47,201 nucleotides of DNA from Bacteroidales bacterium (GTDB lineage: Bacteria; Bacteroidota; Bacteroidia; Bacteroidales; UBA932): contig JAFZVU010000047.1 in the NCBI GenBank assembly GCA_017617655.1, positions 1 to 47,201 of the forward strand, written 5' to 3'. Numbering within the stretch: the first letter of the stretch is position 1; each line of letters begins with the position of its first letter. Shown here piece by piece: positions 7,712 through 16,043 of this stretch. The notes beneath the pieces are model-generated. The model made no database searches and was not told the DNA's origin. It was given only the letters and a program-made list of their open reading frames with translations. The position numbers and the translations under genes were made by a program.

Positions 7712-9441
7712 CGCAGCTCGAGCTACTCGCTCCTGCCAGAAATAAGGACATCGGCATTGCAGCAATAGACTGCGGTGCCGATGCCGTATATATCGCAGGA
7801 CCTTCTTTCGGCGCACGCGAGGCCGCAGGGAACCCCGTGGAGGACATTGCTGCCCTCGCCCGGTACGCCCACCGCTTCGGCGCGAAGGTCTATGCTACAG
7901 TAAACACACTGCTCTACGAAGACGAACTGCCGCAGGCCGCAGGCCTGGTGCGGGAGCTCCGTGAGGCCGGGGTGGACGCCATCCTGGTGCAGGACTACCG
8001 TCTGCTGGAGCAGGATCTAGGAGGCGTCGAGGTGCACGCCTCCACCCAGGCAGTCTGCCGCACTCCGCAGCAGGCCGCAGCACTGGAAGCCCTCGGGTTT
8101 AAGAGGCTCGTGCTGGAAAGGCAGCTGTCCCTGGAGCAGATAAAGGCCATCCGTGAAGCCGTCAGCTGCGAGCTGGAGTTCTTCGTGGCCGGTGCCCTCT
8201 GCGTATGCTACAGCGGAGAATGCTTCCTGAGCGAACACCTCACCACCCGCAGCGCCAACCGCGGAGCCTGCATCCAGGCCTGCCGCTCGCTCTACGATCT
8301 CGTGGACTCCGACGGCAAGACTCTGGTGCGCAACTACCCGCTGCTGTCGCTGAAGGACTACCGCCTCGACAGCCACATCGCCGAGCTGGCCGAGGCCGGC
8401 ATCTGCTCCTTCAAGATAGAAGGGCGGCTCAAGAGCGAAAGCTACGTGCGCAACACCGTGCGCCACTACAGCCTCGCCCTCGACCGCTTCATCGCGGAGC
8501 ATGCGGGCTATCGCCGCTCATCTGCCGGCAGGGTGGTTTCGGGCTTCACCCCTAACCTCGAAGCTACCTTCAACAGGGGCTTCACCGAGCTTTATATAGA
8601 CGGGGCCAGGGGCAGATGGCTGTCCGGAGACAGCACCAAGTCGAAGGGCGAATATGCCGGGAAGATAGTGGCGAAGGGTGACGGCTGGATCGAGCTCGAC
8701 GGCAGCCTCGAGATCCATAACGGCGACGGGCTGTGCACAGTATCGGCCAACGGCGAGCAGACAGGCTTCCGGGCCGACCGCTGCACCGGGGCCCGCATCG
8801 AGATAAAGTCCACGAAAGGGCTGCGGACCGGCCAGGCCATCTGGCGCAACTACAGCATAGCTTTTGAAAAGCAGCTGGCCTCCGCCAAACCGGAGAGGCT
8901 GATCGATGTGACGGTGGATTTCTCGGCCGGCGCAATTACGGCCGTCAGCGCCGCGGGAGCTTCGGTCACCCTCGCCATTGACGGCGACTACCCGCCCGCC
9001 CTCAACATAGCCAGCGCAGTGGGCAACATCCGCAGGCAGATGGGCAAGCGCTCCGGGTCATATATGTTCCATGTAATGTCGGTAGACGACACTGACGTGC
9101 GTTTCTACCCGCTGTCCGCCCTGAACGGTTTCCGTCGCCAGCTGGCAGACATGCTGGATGCCCGTATGGCCGAGATTATGGCCGCAAGCCGCACTGCTTA
9201 CAAGCCCACCGGGGCTCCCGTCCCGCCGCAGAAAAGGAAGGCCGCCGACGGAGTGCTGATGCGCAGCCGCTACTGCATCCGCTACGATCTGGGCCTCTGT
9301 CCGAAGTTCGGCAAGAGGGCCGATGGCAGGCTGGCCGGGGGTACTGCAAAAGAGCCGCTATTCCTCGTGAACAACGGCCGCCGGCTGCAGCTGGCCTTCG
9401 ACTGCAAGGCCTGCGAAATGACGGTTCTTGCGTGCGATTAG
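7702..9441 (+). CDS. Peptidase U32 family protein, RlhA/TrhP-like
   Basis: U32 proteins were first described as collagenases (PrtC), but characterised E. coli members (TrhP, RlhA) act in hydroxylation of tRNA U34 or 23S rRNA C2501. The 579 residues start with ELLAPARNKD and ADAVYIAGPSFGAR. The U32 signature is at about 158-195 (FFVAGALCVCYSGECFLSEH, then RGACIQACR), with Cys167, Cys174, Cys190 and Cys194, the cysteines expected to hold an iron-sulfur cluster. The length and long C-terminal region suit the RlhA type (with a DUF3656-like part) better than the shorter TrhP. The start ATG 7702 overlaps the TPR gene by 10 bp. Confidence 0.88.
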   Translation: MQLTQLELLAPARNKDIGIAAIDCGADAVYIAGPSFGAREAAGNPVEDIAALARYAHRFGAKVYATVNTLLYEDELPQAAGLVRELREAGVDAILVQDYRLLEQDLGGVEVHASTQAVCRTPQQAAALEALGFKRLVLERQLSLEQIKAIREAVSCELEFFVAGALCVCYSGECFLSEHLTTRSANRGACIQACRSLYDLVDSDGKTLVRNYPLLSLKDYRLDSHIAELAEAGICSFKIEGRLKSESYVRNTVRHYSLALDRFIAEHAGYRRSSAGRVVSGFTPNLEATFNRGFTELYIDGARGRWLSGDSTKSKGEYAGKIVAKGDGWIELDGSLEIHNGDGLCTVSANGEQTGFRADRCTGARIEIKSTKGLRTGQAIWRNYSIAFEKQLASAKPERLIDVTVDFSAGAITAVSAAGASVTLAIDGDYPPALNIASAVGNIRRQMGKRSGSYMFHVMSVDDTDVRFYPLSALNGFRRQLADMLDARMAEIMAASRTAYKPTGAPVPPQKRKAADGVLMRSRYCIRYDLGLCPKFGKRADGRLAGGTAKEPLFLVNNGRRLQLAFDCKACEMTVLACD

Positions 9442-9447
9442 TGCCTG

Positions 9448-9478
9448 TTTAGAATTAGAAGTTTTTTCATTAATTTTG
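9448..9478 (+). promoter_or_regulatory. Bacteroidetes promoter for the pyrH operon
   Basis: TTTA at 9448-9451 (near -33 consensus) and TAATTTTG at 9471-9478 (full -7 match), 19 bp apart and 21 nt before the pyrH ATG. Confidence 0.6.
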
Positions 9479-9499
9479 TTTGTTTACAACAACAGAACC

Positions 9500-10216
9500 A
9501 TGAAGTACAACAGAATACTCCTCAAACTCAGCGGCGAAGCCATAGGCGGGCCGGACGGACAGGGTCTCGACGAGCCCATCCTGACATCTTATGCATCTCA
9601 GATCGCTTCAGTAGTGCGCAGCGGCGTGCAGGTTGCGATAGTTATCGGCGGCGGCAACATCTTCCGCGGCCTTGCAGGCGTAGACCAGGGTTTCGACCGC
9701 GTGCGCGGCGACCAGATGGGTATGCTCGCCACCGTCATCAACAGCATCGCCCTGTCGATCTTCATCAAGAAGGCAGGCGTGCCGGCCGAAGTGTTCACCT
9801 CGACTCCCATGGAGCCCATGGCGAAATACTACAGGCGTGACGAGGCCGTAGAGTTCATGGAGAAAGGCGGAGTGGCCATAATAGGCGGCGGCACCGGCAA
9901 TCCCTTCTTCACCACCGACTCTGCCTCTGCCCTGCGTGCCTGCGAGATAAAGGCCGACGCTCTGCTGAAAGGCACCAAGGTCGACGGCGTATACGACAGC
10001 GACCCCAACAAGAATCCGGACGCGAAGAAATACACCGCGCTCAGCTTCGACAAGGCCATCGCCGATGGACTCAAAGTAATGGACAGCACCGCTTTCACGC
10101 TCTGCCGCGAGAACGACATGCCCATCATAGTTTTCAATATGACAAAACCCGGTACCCTCGAGGCCCTCGTCGTTGACGGCAAGGACGTCGGAACCGTAGT
10201 AAGCAACAGCAAATAA
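9500..10216 (+). CDS. pyrH: UMP kinase
   Basis: Phosphorylates UMP to UDP, an essential pyrimidine step. The 238-residue protein starts MKYNRILLKLSGEAIGG, with IVIGGGNIFRG for phosphate binding, DQMGMLATVINSIAL, and the late motif GTGNPFFTTDSASALRA. All are typical of the bacterial hexameric enzyme. I chose ATG 9500 because it gives the conserved N-terminus and lies after the promoter. It heads a same-strand run with frr 16 bp downstream, a pairing seen in many bacteria. Confidence 0.97.
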   Translation: MKYNRILLKLSGEAIGGPDGQGLDEPILTSYASQIASVVRSGVQVAIVIGGGNIFRGLAGVDQGFDRVRGDQMGMLATVINSIALSIFIKKAGVPAEVFTSTPMEPMAKYYRRDEAVEFMEKGGVAIIGGGTGNPFFTTDSASALRACEIKADALLKGTKVDGVYDSDPNKNPDAKKYTALSFDKAIADGLKVMDSTAFTLCRENDMPIIVFNMTKPGTLEALVVDGKDVGTVVSNSK

Positions 10217-10232
10217 TAAAAACGAAATTATC

Positions 10233-10796
10233 ATGATAGAGAAAGCCAAGGCTGTCCTTGAAGACAGCAAGAAAAAGATGCAGGACGCAGTAAGGCACCT
10301 CGACGAGGAGCTCAAGACCTACCGCGCCGGCAAAGCCAACCCCGCAGTTTTCGCCAACGTGCTGGTGAACTACTACGGCACTATGACTCCCATCCCTCAG
10401 GTAGCCAGCATTTCGGTGCCTGACGCGAAGACTATGTACATCCAGCCGTGGGAAAGGAACATGATCGCCCCCATCGAGAAGGCCATCATGGACGCCAACA
10501 TCGGCTTCACTCCTCAGAACAACGGTGAGATTATCCGCATCAACGTGCCCGCCCTCACCGAGGACCGCCGCCGCGACCTGGTCAAGAAGGCCAAGAACGA
10601 AGGCGAGACTGCCAAGGTGAGCATCCGCAACGTCCGCCGCGACGCCATCAACACCCTCAAGAAGCTCCAGAAAGAGGGTCTTCCCGAGGATGTCGAGAAG
10701 GACAGCGAAGAGACCGTCCAGAAGGACACCGACACTTTCACCAAGAAAGTAGACGAACTGCTCGCAGCCAAGGAAAAAGAGATAATGACTGTATAG
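10233..10796 (+). CDS. frr: Ribosome recycling factor
   Basis: Splits post-termination ribosomes together with EF-G. The 187-residue product matches the family length. Typical segments are HLDEELKTYRAGKANPA near 27, MTPIPQVASISVPDAKTM near 54, LTEDRRRDLVKKAK near 110, and RNVRRDAINTLKKLQKEGLPED near 130. It follows pyrH by 16 bp and precedes holB by 4 bp, so it is almost surely part of one operon. Confidence 0.97.
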   Translation: MIEKAKAVLEDSKKKMQDAVRHLDEELKTYRAGKANPAVFANVLVNYYGTMTPIPQVASISVPDAKTMYIQPWERNMIAPIEKAIMDANIGFTPQNNGEIIRINVPALTEDRRRDLVKKAKNEGETAKVSIRNVRRDAINTLKKLQKEGLPEDVEKDSEETVQKDTDTFTKKVDELLAAKEKEIMTV

Positions 10797-10800
10797 CTCC

Positions 10801-11934
10801 GTGCAGTTTGCGCAATTACACGGCAATGAAGCCCTGAAAGCCAATCTGGCCGGAATGGTCGATGGCGGAAAAATGGGTCACGCCCTCCTGTTTGTCGAAG
10901 AGCAAGGGATGGGCGCGATTGCTTATGCGCTGGCCCTGAGCCAATACATCAACTGCAAGGACCGCAGCGGCGGCGACAGCTGCGGAGTGTGCAACAGCTG
11001 CCACAAGCACGGCAAGCTGATCCACCCGGACGTGCACTTCGTCTTTCCCGTCGCGGCCATATCGTCGCTCGGCGAGTCGGAGAAGAAGCATCCCATTTCG
11101 GACTACTTCCTCGACGGATTCCGCTCGCTGATGCTGTCGAACCCGTATTTCGACGAGCAGGACCTCTTCGACGCCCTGGGGCTCGAGAACAAGGCCGGCA
11201 ACATCTCTGTGCATGAGGCCAAGGATATAATCGGCAAGCTGTCCCTCAAGCCCTACGAGTCGGAATACAAGGTGATGATAATCTATCTGGCCGAGAAGAT
11301 GAACGCCGAGGCTTCCAACAAGCTGCTGAAGCTGCTGGAGGAGCCGCCGGAGGGCACATACTTCTTCCTTGTCTGCCACAAGCCGGACAAGCTGCTGCCC
11401 ACCATCCTCTCCCGCTGCCAGATAATCCGCCTGCTGCCGGACACTCCGGAGGATATTTGCGATATCCTCTGCCGCGAGGAGGGCGCCGACCCCGACAGGG
11501 CCATGATCGCCGCCCGCGTATCGCGGGGAAGCTACGGCAGCGCGCTGAAGATGCTCCGCGAGGAGGAGCTTTCCGACGAATATACCTCTGACATCCGCAG
11601 CCTGCTGGACGCCGCTCTGGAGCACAACCTCACCAAGCTGCTGGCCGTGGCCGAGGCGCTGACCGGCCCGGGCCGCGAGAAGCAGAGAGATTTCTGCATC
11701 TACGCGGAGAATTATATCCGGAAAATATATATGTTTGCAAACGGTGTCCCGCAGATTGCCTTTGCCACGCAGGGTGAATATGAGGAGCTCGGGAGCTATG
11801 CCTCCCGCATCAACAAGGACTTCTACGGCAAGGCGCTTGCCAGCCTGGACACCGCCATTTCGGCAATTGAGAGCAATGTAAACGCGAAGCTCATCTTCGT
11901 CGACCTTTGCAACCGTTTTTACATGTACATCTGA
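10801..11934 (+). CDS. holB: DNA polymerase III delta' subunit-like protein
   Basis: Clamp-loader subunit of the replicative polymerase. The 377-residue product has a Cys zinc module (Cys52, Cys61, Cys64, Cys67), the LLKLLEEPPEGTYFFL stretch near 176, and the SRC sensor motif at 204-206, all typical of the delta'/DnaX fold. There is no working Walker A motif, as expected for delta', which does not hydrolyse ATP. The start is GTG 10801, 4 bp after the frr stop. No upstream ATG fits. The order holB then ricT-like is also seen in Firmicutes. Confidence 0.9.
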   Translation: MQFAQLHGNEALKANLAGMVDGGKMGHALLFVEEQGMGAIAYALALSQYINCKDRSGGDSCGVCNSCHKHGKLIHPDVHFVFPVAAISSLGESEKKHPISDYFLDGFRSLMLSNPYFDEQDLFDALGLENKAGNISVHEAKDIIGKLSLKPYESEYKVMIIYLAEKMNAEASNKLLKLLEEPPEGTYFFLVCHKPDKLLPTILSRCQIIRLLPDTPEDICDILCREEGADPDRAMIAARVSRGSYGSALKMLREEELSDEYTSDIRSLLDAALEHNLTKLLAVAEALTGPGREKQRDFCIYAENYIRKIYMFANGVPQIAFATQGEYEELGSYASRINKDFYGKALASLDTAISAIESNVNAKLIFVDLCNRFYMYI

Positions 11935-11938
11935 CACA

Positions 11939-13096
11939 ATGGAAGATAAAAAGATATACGACTGTTCCAGGGCATGCACTGTCGAGAGGACTGAAGACAA
12001 CGAGCTGCTGATCAATTACAGCCTGGGCTGCTCCAAGCTTGCGGCCTACAACTGGCTGGACGGCATCAACTCGGACGCCTGCAAGGACCTTTTCGAGGTG
12101 CGCTTCAAGAACACTCACAAGGGCATCTACCGCAACACTTCTGGCCTCATCCTCAAGATCGGGGACATCGTGGTGGTGGAGGCGGCCTACGGCCATGACG
12201 TGGGCATAATCACCCTCGAAGGCCCCATAGTCGCAAGGCAGATGGCCCGCCATCACATCGACCCTTCTACTTACGAGTTCAAGAAGATATACCGCAAGGC
12301 CAAGATCCTCGACATCGAAAGGTGGCAGGAGGCTATCGCCCGCGAGCACAAGACCATGATCCGCTCCCGCCAGATTGCCGAGGGCCTCGGGCTGAGCATG
12401 AAGATAGGCGACGTGGAGTTCCAGGGCGACGGCACCAAGGCGATCTTTTATTACATCGCCGACGAGAGGGTCGATTTCCGCCAGCTCATCAAGGATTTCG
12501 CCGCTGAATTCGGCATCCGCATCGAGATGAAGCAGATCGGCGCGCGTCAGGAGGCCGGCCTCATCGGAGGCATCGGTGTCTGCGGCCGCCCGCTGTGCTG
12601 CTCATGCTACATGGCCGATTTCAATTCCATCAATACCCAGGCCGCCCGTTGCCAGGAGCTGTCACTCAATCCCCAGAAGCTGGCCGGACAGTGCAGCAAG
12701 CTCAAATGTTGCATCAACTACGAGGCTTCCACTTACATCGACGCCCGCAGCAAGTTCCCCATCGTCAAGGATCCGCTCGAGTTCAAGGACGGCAGTGCTT
12801 GGCTGGTCAAGACCGACATCCTCGGCGGCATCATGTGGTTCTCTTACGAGAAGAACAGCCTGACCAACATCTTCGCCCTGAATATCGACCAGGTGCGCAA
12901 GGTGCAGGCCATGAACCGCAAGGGTGCCAAACCGGATTCTCTGCAGAGCATCAATTCTTCCGATGCCGACAAGGAGGCTGAGACTGGCTTCGTCAGTGCG
13001 GCCGGAGATGAGAGCATCACTCGTTTCGACGAAAGCAAACGCAAATCAAGGAGACACAAAGGCCGCCGCAACCATGGGAACAAGAAGGAGTCATAG
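11939..13096 (+). CDS. ricT: PSP1-domain protein, RicT/YaaT-like
   Basis: Product of 385 residues with a PSP1 domain. In Bacillus subtilis the homologue YaaT (RicT) forms an iron-sulfur complex with RicA and RicF that stimulates RNase Y maturation of mRNA. Here the region 213-258 is rich in cysteine (CGRPLCCSC at 215-223, then Cys238, Cys252, Cys257, Cys258), as expected for metal binding. The C-terminal tail is Lys/Arg-rich (KRKSRRHKGRRNHGNKKES). It lies 4 bp after holB, the same neighbour as in Bacillus. RicA and RicF are not seen in this window, so the role in this organism is an inference. Confidence 0.88.
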   Translation: MEDKKIYDCSRACTVERTEDNELLINYSLGCSKLAAYNWLDGINSDACKDLFEVRFKNTHKGIYRNTSGLILKIGDIVVVEAAYGHDVGIITLEGPIVARQMARHHIDPSTYEFKKIYRKAKILDIERWQEAIAREHKTMIRSRQIAEGLGLSMKIGDVEFQGDGTKAIFYYIADERVDFRQLIKDFAAEFGIRIEMKQIGARQEAGLIGGIGVCGRPLCCSCYMADFNSINTQAARCQELSLNPQKLAGQCSKLKCCINYEASTYIDARSKFPIVKDPLEFKDGSAWLVKTDILGGIMWFSYEKNSLTNIFALNIDQVRKVQAMNRKGAKPDSLQSINSSDADKEAETGFVSAAGDESITRFDESKRKSRRHKGRRNHGNKKES

Positions 13097-13133
13097 CTTC
13101 GTCCTGTTGTTTGCGTGTCCGCTGCCCGCATGT

Positions 13134-13592
13134 ATGATGCTTGCGCGTCTGGCGCTCGTGTGTCTGCTGGTGACTGCCTGCCACAAGCCGCAGGAGGGTT
13201 ATCAGTATGCCGTTCTCGACAGGGACGGCGTCGATGAGGCTGTGTTCAGCTTCGACATGGACTCTACCGTCAGCTACTCCACTTATTTCTGCTGCCGCTA
13301 TGACCTGGGCGAGATTGATCGCGAGAGCGTGCGGCTGTTTGTCAAGGTTGTTTCGCCGTCGGGATATACTTATCGCGACACTGTCGTCTTCCCTCTGTAC
13401 AAGTCGCGGGCGCAGGCGGCGGGAGATTCCTATACCAAGTTTGACATAGAGCAGAACTGGAACGCCAACATAGAGTGGATCTGGCGTTCCGGCGTCAGCA
13501 GCCGCGAGGCCGGGGTGTGGACTGTCAGCGCCCGCCCGGAGAGCTACAAGGGGCTGCATTCGCTGGGTTTCCACTATACGCCGTCCAGGTGA
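13134..13592 (+). CDS. gldH: GldH-like lipoprotein
   Basis: Outer-membrane or periplasmic lipoprotein of the GldH family, required for gliding in Flavobacterium but also widespread in non-gliding Bacteroidetes, where its role is unknown. I chose ATG 13134 because it gives a short signal peptide with lipobox LVTAC (Cys16) and a mature length of about 137. An in-frame ATG at 13074 would overlap ricT by 23 bp and add a poor leader. Typical features are YAVLDRDGV, FPLYKSRAQAAGDSYTKFDIEQNW and a C-terminal LHSLGFHYTPSR. No other gld genes are in this window. Confidence 0.8.
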   Translation: MMLARLALVCLLVTACHKPQEGYQYAVLDRDGVDEAVFSFDMDSTVSYSTYFCCRYDLGEIDRESVRLFVKVVSPSGYTYRDTVVFPLYKSRAQAAGDSYTKFDIEQNWNANIEWIWRSGVSSREAGVWTVSARPESYKGLHSLGFHYTPSR

Positions 13593-13678
13593 TACCTTCC
13601 GGCTTTTTCATTGCGCGTCTACTGAGGTTCGCAAGCTCACTGACGCCATTCTAATTGATTCTTGCGAAACTTGATGAT

Positions 13679-14350
13679 ATGAGCGGAAAGAACAAACTTG
13701 CAAAGTTCCGTGAGAACGAGACCTTCGGATGCCTGCTGCAGCCGTCTTCCGACGATATGCTGGCCGGGAATTTCCCGGTGAAGGGCCGCTGGAACGCCGA
13801 GGTCTTCCACAATGACAATCCTATCGTGCTGGAGCTGGGCTGCGGCCGCGGCGAGTATACCGTGGCTCTGGCGGAGCGCAACCCTTCGGTGAATTACATC
13901 GGCATCGACATCAAGGGGGCAAGGCTCTGGAAGGGGGCCAAATATGCGACGGAGCACGCTCTCGGCAACGTGGCGTTCCTGCGCACCCGCATCGATTTCA
14001 TCAAGTCGGCTTTCGGGCCGGACGAGGTCAGCGAGATCTGGATCACGTTCGCGGACCCGCAGCCGAAGAAGCCCGGCAAGCGGCTCACTTCTCCCCTCTT
14101 CCTCGACCGCTACCGTGCCTTCACGAAGAAGGGCGCCATCGTCCATCTCAAGACGGACAGCGTGCTGCTTTACGAATCTTCTCTTGAAGTGGCCCAGTCG
14201 CAGGGGCTCGAAATCCTCGAGTGCAACGCTGACATCTACGGCAGCGGCCGCGCCTCCGACCCCGACGACATCCTCTGCGTCAAAACCTACTACGAACAGA
14301 TGTGGCTCGCCGAAGGCAAACCCATCACCTACCTCGCCTTCAGACTTTAG
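13679..14350 (+). CDS. trmB: tRNA (guanine-N7)-methyltransferase
   Basis: Forms m7G46 in the variable loop of tRNA. The 223-residue product (from ATG 13679) has SAM motif I VLELGCGRGEYTVALAERNP near 50, GIDIKGARLWKGA, and the TrmB signature WITFADPQPKKPGKRLTSP. An in-frame TTG at 13655 would add eight residues but has no support. Last gene of the same-strand run that begins at pyrH. The 86 bp before it holds no clear terminator or promoter. Confidence 0.95.
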   Translation: MSGKNKLAKFRENETFGCLLQPSSDDMLAGNFPVKGRWNAEVFHNDNPIVLELGCGRGEYTVALAERNPSVNYIGIDIKGARLWKGAKYATEHALGNVAFLRTRIDFIKSAFGPDEVSEIWITFADPQPKKPGKRLTSPLFLDRYRAFTKKGAIVHLKTDSVLLYESSLEVAQSQGLEILECNADIYGSGRASDPDDILCVKTYYEQMWLAEGKPITYLAFRL

Positions 14351-14377
14351 TTGTCGCCGGTCAGTAGTCCTGGCGTA

Positions 14378-14490
14378 CAAGGTCTGCAAAAATGACGCAC
14401 GCCTTGTGCACCCCAAAAACGCAATACACTATTATTCAGCCTTTTACAAAAATCGAGCGCACAAGGTCTGCGACATTTTTGCAGACCTTG
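14378..14490. repeat. 17-bp inverted repeat plus a third partial copy
   Basis: CAAGGTCTGCAAAAATG at 14378-14394 recurs as its perfect reverse complement at 14474-14490, 79 bp apart. A third, 10-bp copy (CAAGGTCTGC) at 14462-14471 pairs with 14481-14490 to form a hairpin with a 9-nt loop. The gap 14351-14601 holds no gene. The repeat lies about 110 bp upstream of the esterase ATG. Confidence 0.75.
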
Positions 14491-14601
14491 CGCACTTTTG
14501 CCGCGAAAACAACGATTTTTGGCGGCAATATGAAGAAATGCGCACCAAATTCATACTGTGGAAATACTTTTCACTAACTTAGACTCATAAAGACTAAGAC
14601 T

Positions 14602-16038
14602 ATGCGTACCATTTCATTTTTTGCGGCTGTTGTGATGGCCGTGGCGCTTGCCGGGTGCAAGAGCGCAAATCCTGTTCTCGAAATCGAGGGCGGCAAGATC
14701 CAGGGAGTTGAATCCTCTGTCAAGGGTGTGTATATCTACAAGGGTATTCCGTTCGCGGCGCCGCCGGTAGGTGACCTGCGCTGGAAGGAGCCGCAACCCG
14801 TCGTGCCGTGGGACGGCGTGAAGATAGCCGACACCTTCGGTCCGGGAGCGATGCAGGCCAAGCATGATTCCAGCAATCCTTGGACCAGCGAGTTCTACTG
14901 GGAAGACCCCGAATTCAGCGAGGACTGCCTCTATCTGAATGTCTGGACTCCGGCCCCCGGCAAGCCTGACAAGAAACTGCCCGTGGCCATGTGGATCCAC
15001 GGCGGAGCATACACCGGCGGCTGGGGCTATGAGCCCGAGTTCGACGGCAAGGTCTGGGCCGAGAAGGGCGTAGTGCTAGTGACCATCAACTACCGCCTCG
15101 GCATCTTCGGCTTCATGAACCATCCGCTGCTGGTTGCAGAAAGCCCGCACCACGTTTCCGGCAATTACGGCATCCTGGACCAGATTGCCGCACTGAAATG
15201 GATTTATAACAATATCGCAGCGTTCGGCGGCGACCCCGATAACATCACGATCCTTGGCCAGAGTGCAGGTGCAGGCAGCGTCAAGACCCTCGTCGCCTCG
15301 CCGCTCACCGGCAACCTCATCAAGAAAGCAATCATCCAGAGTGGTGGCGGCGTCAACGTCCGTCCCGCCGGAGCCCCGGCAGTCACCCAGCCCACCGTTT
15401 CGCAGATGATCCTCCTCGGCGAAGCCTACAAGGCGGGCCTCGACTGGGCAGGCTATGACACCCTGGAAAAGATGCGTGCCGCTTCCACCGAAGAGCTGAT
15501 GAGCCTGCCAGCCCGCTACACCGCCGAGACCGGCATCAATGTCCGTCTGTCCACTTCTCCCCTCATAGACGGCTATGTGTCTACGGAAAGCTTCGATAAT
15601 GCTGCGATGGAAGGCCGCATCAAAGACATACCATACATGATCGGCTACACCCGCGATGACATGGGCAATCCCGAAGAGGGCATCCGCCGCTTCTGCGAAC
15701 TGCGCAGCGCCGCCGGCAAGCCCGTCTACGCCTATCAGTTCGCTCACGCCCTGCCGGACGACGAAGCCGGCTCACACGATATGAAGGGAGCCTTCCACTC
15801 ATCCGAACTCTGGTACATGTTCAAGTCGCTGGACCGCGGCGACCGGCCGTTCACCAAAGCCGACTGGGAGCTCGCCGAGCACGTTGTCAGCTGCTGGACC
15901 AATTTCGCAAAGACTGGCGACCCGGGCCTCGGCTGGAAGCCCTACACCGCTGCCGCCCCCGAATTCATGGTCTTCGACCTGACCGCCGACGGCACCCGCG
16001 ACGCCTCCGCCATGGGCGCCCCGCTGCCGCGCAGGTAG
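14602..16038 (+). CDS. Lipoprotein carboxylesterase, type B
   Basis: Alpha/beta hydrolase of the para-nitrobenzyl esterase/carboxylesterase type B family, probably cleaving ester bonds of small or carbohydrate-linked substrates outside the inner membrane. The 478-residue precursor has lipobox ALAGC (Cys19). Family motifs are EDCLYLNVW (107-115), oxyanion-hole HGGAY (133-137), and nucleophile elbow GQSAG (Ser221). GAFHSSELWYMF holds the likely catalytic histidine. It is shorter than the usual 500-550 residues. A weak -7 box (TACTTTTC, 14565-14572) lies upstream. The inverted repeat at 14378-14490 precedes it. Confidence 0.88.
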   Translation: MRTISFFAAVVMAVALAGCKSANPVLEIEGGKIQGVESSVKGVYIYKGIPFAAPPVGDLRWKEPQPVVPWDGVKIADTFGPGAMQAKHDSSNPWTSEFYWEDPEFSEDCLYLNVWTPAPGKPDKKLPVAMWIHGGAYTGGWGYEPEFDGKVWAEKGVVLVTINYRLGIFGFMNHPLLVAESPHHVSGNYGILDQIAALKWIYNNIAAFGGDPDNITILGQSAGAGSVKTLVASPLTGNLIKKAIIQSGGGVNVRPAGAPAVTQPTVSQMILLGEAYKAGLDWAGYDTLEKMRAASTEELMSLPARYTAETGINVRLSTSPLIDGYVSTESFDNAAMEGRIKDIPYMIGYTRDDMGNPEEGIRRFCELRSAAGKPVYAYQFAHALPDDEAGSHDMKGAFHSSELWYMFKSLDRGDRPFTKADWELAEHVVSCWTNFAKTGDPGLGWKPYTAAAPEFMVFDLTADGTRDASAMGAPLPRR

Positions 16039-16043
16039 GCAGG

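Noticed and set aside
10801-11934. Loss of the Walker A motif in the clamp-loader gene as a sign of decay
   Set aside because: Delta' subunits normally lack a functional P-loop; zinc module and SRC motif are intact.
13074-13133. Longer gldH start at ATG 13074
   Set aside because: Overlaps ricT by 23 bp and places the lipobox at residue 36, too deep for a normal lipoprotein signal.
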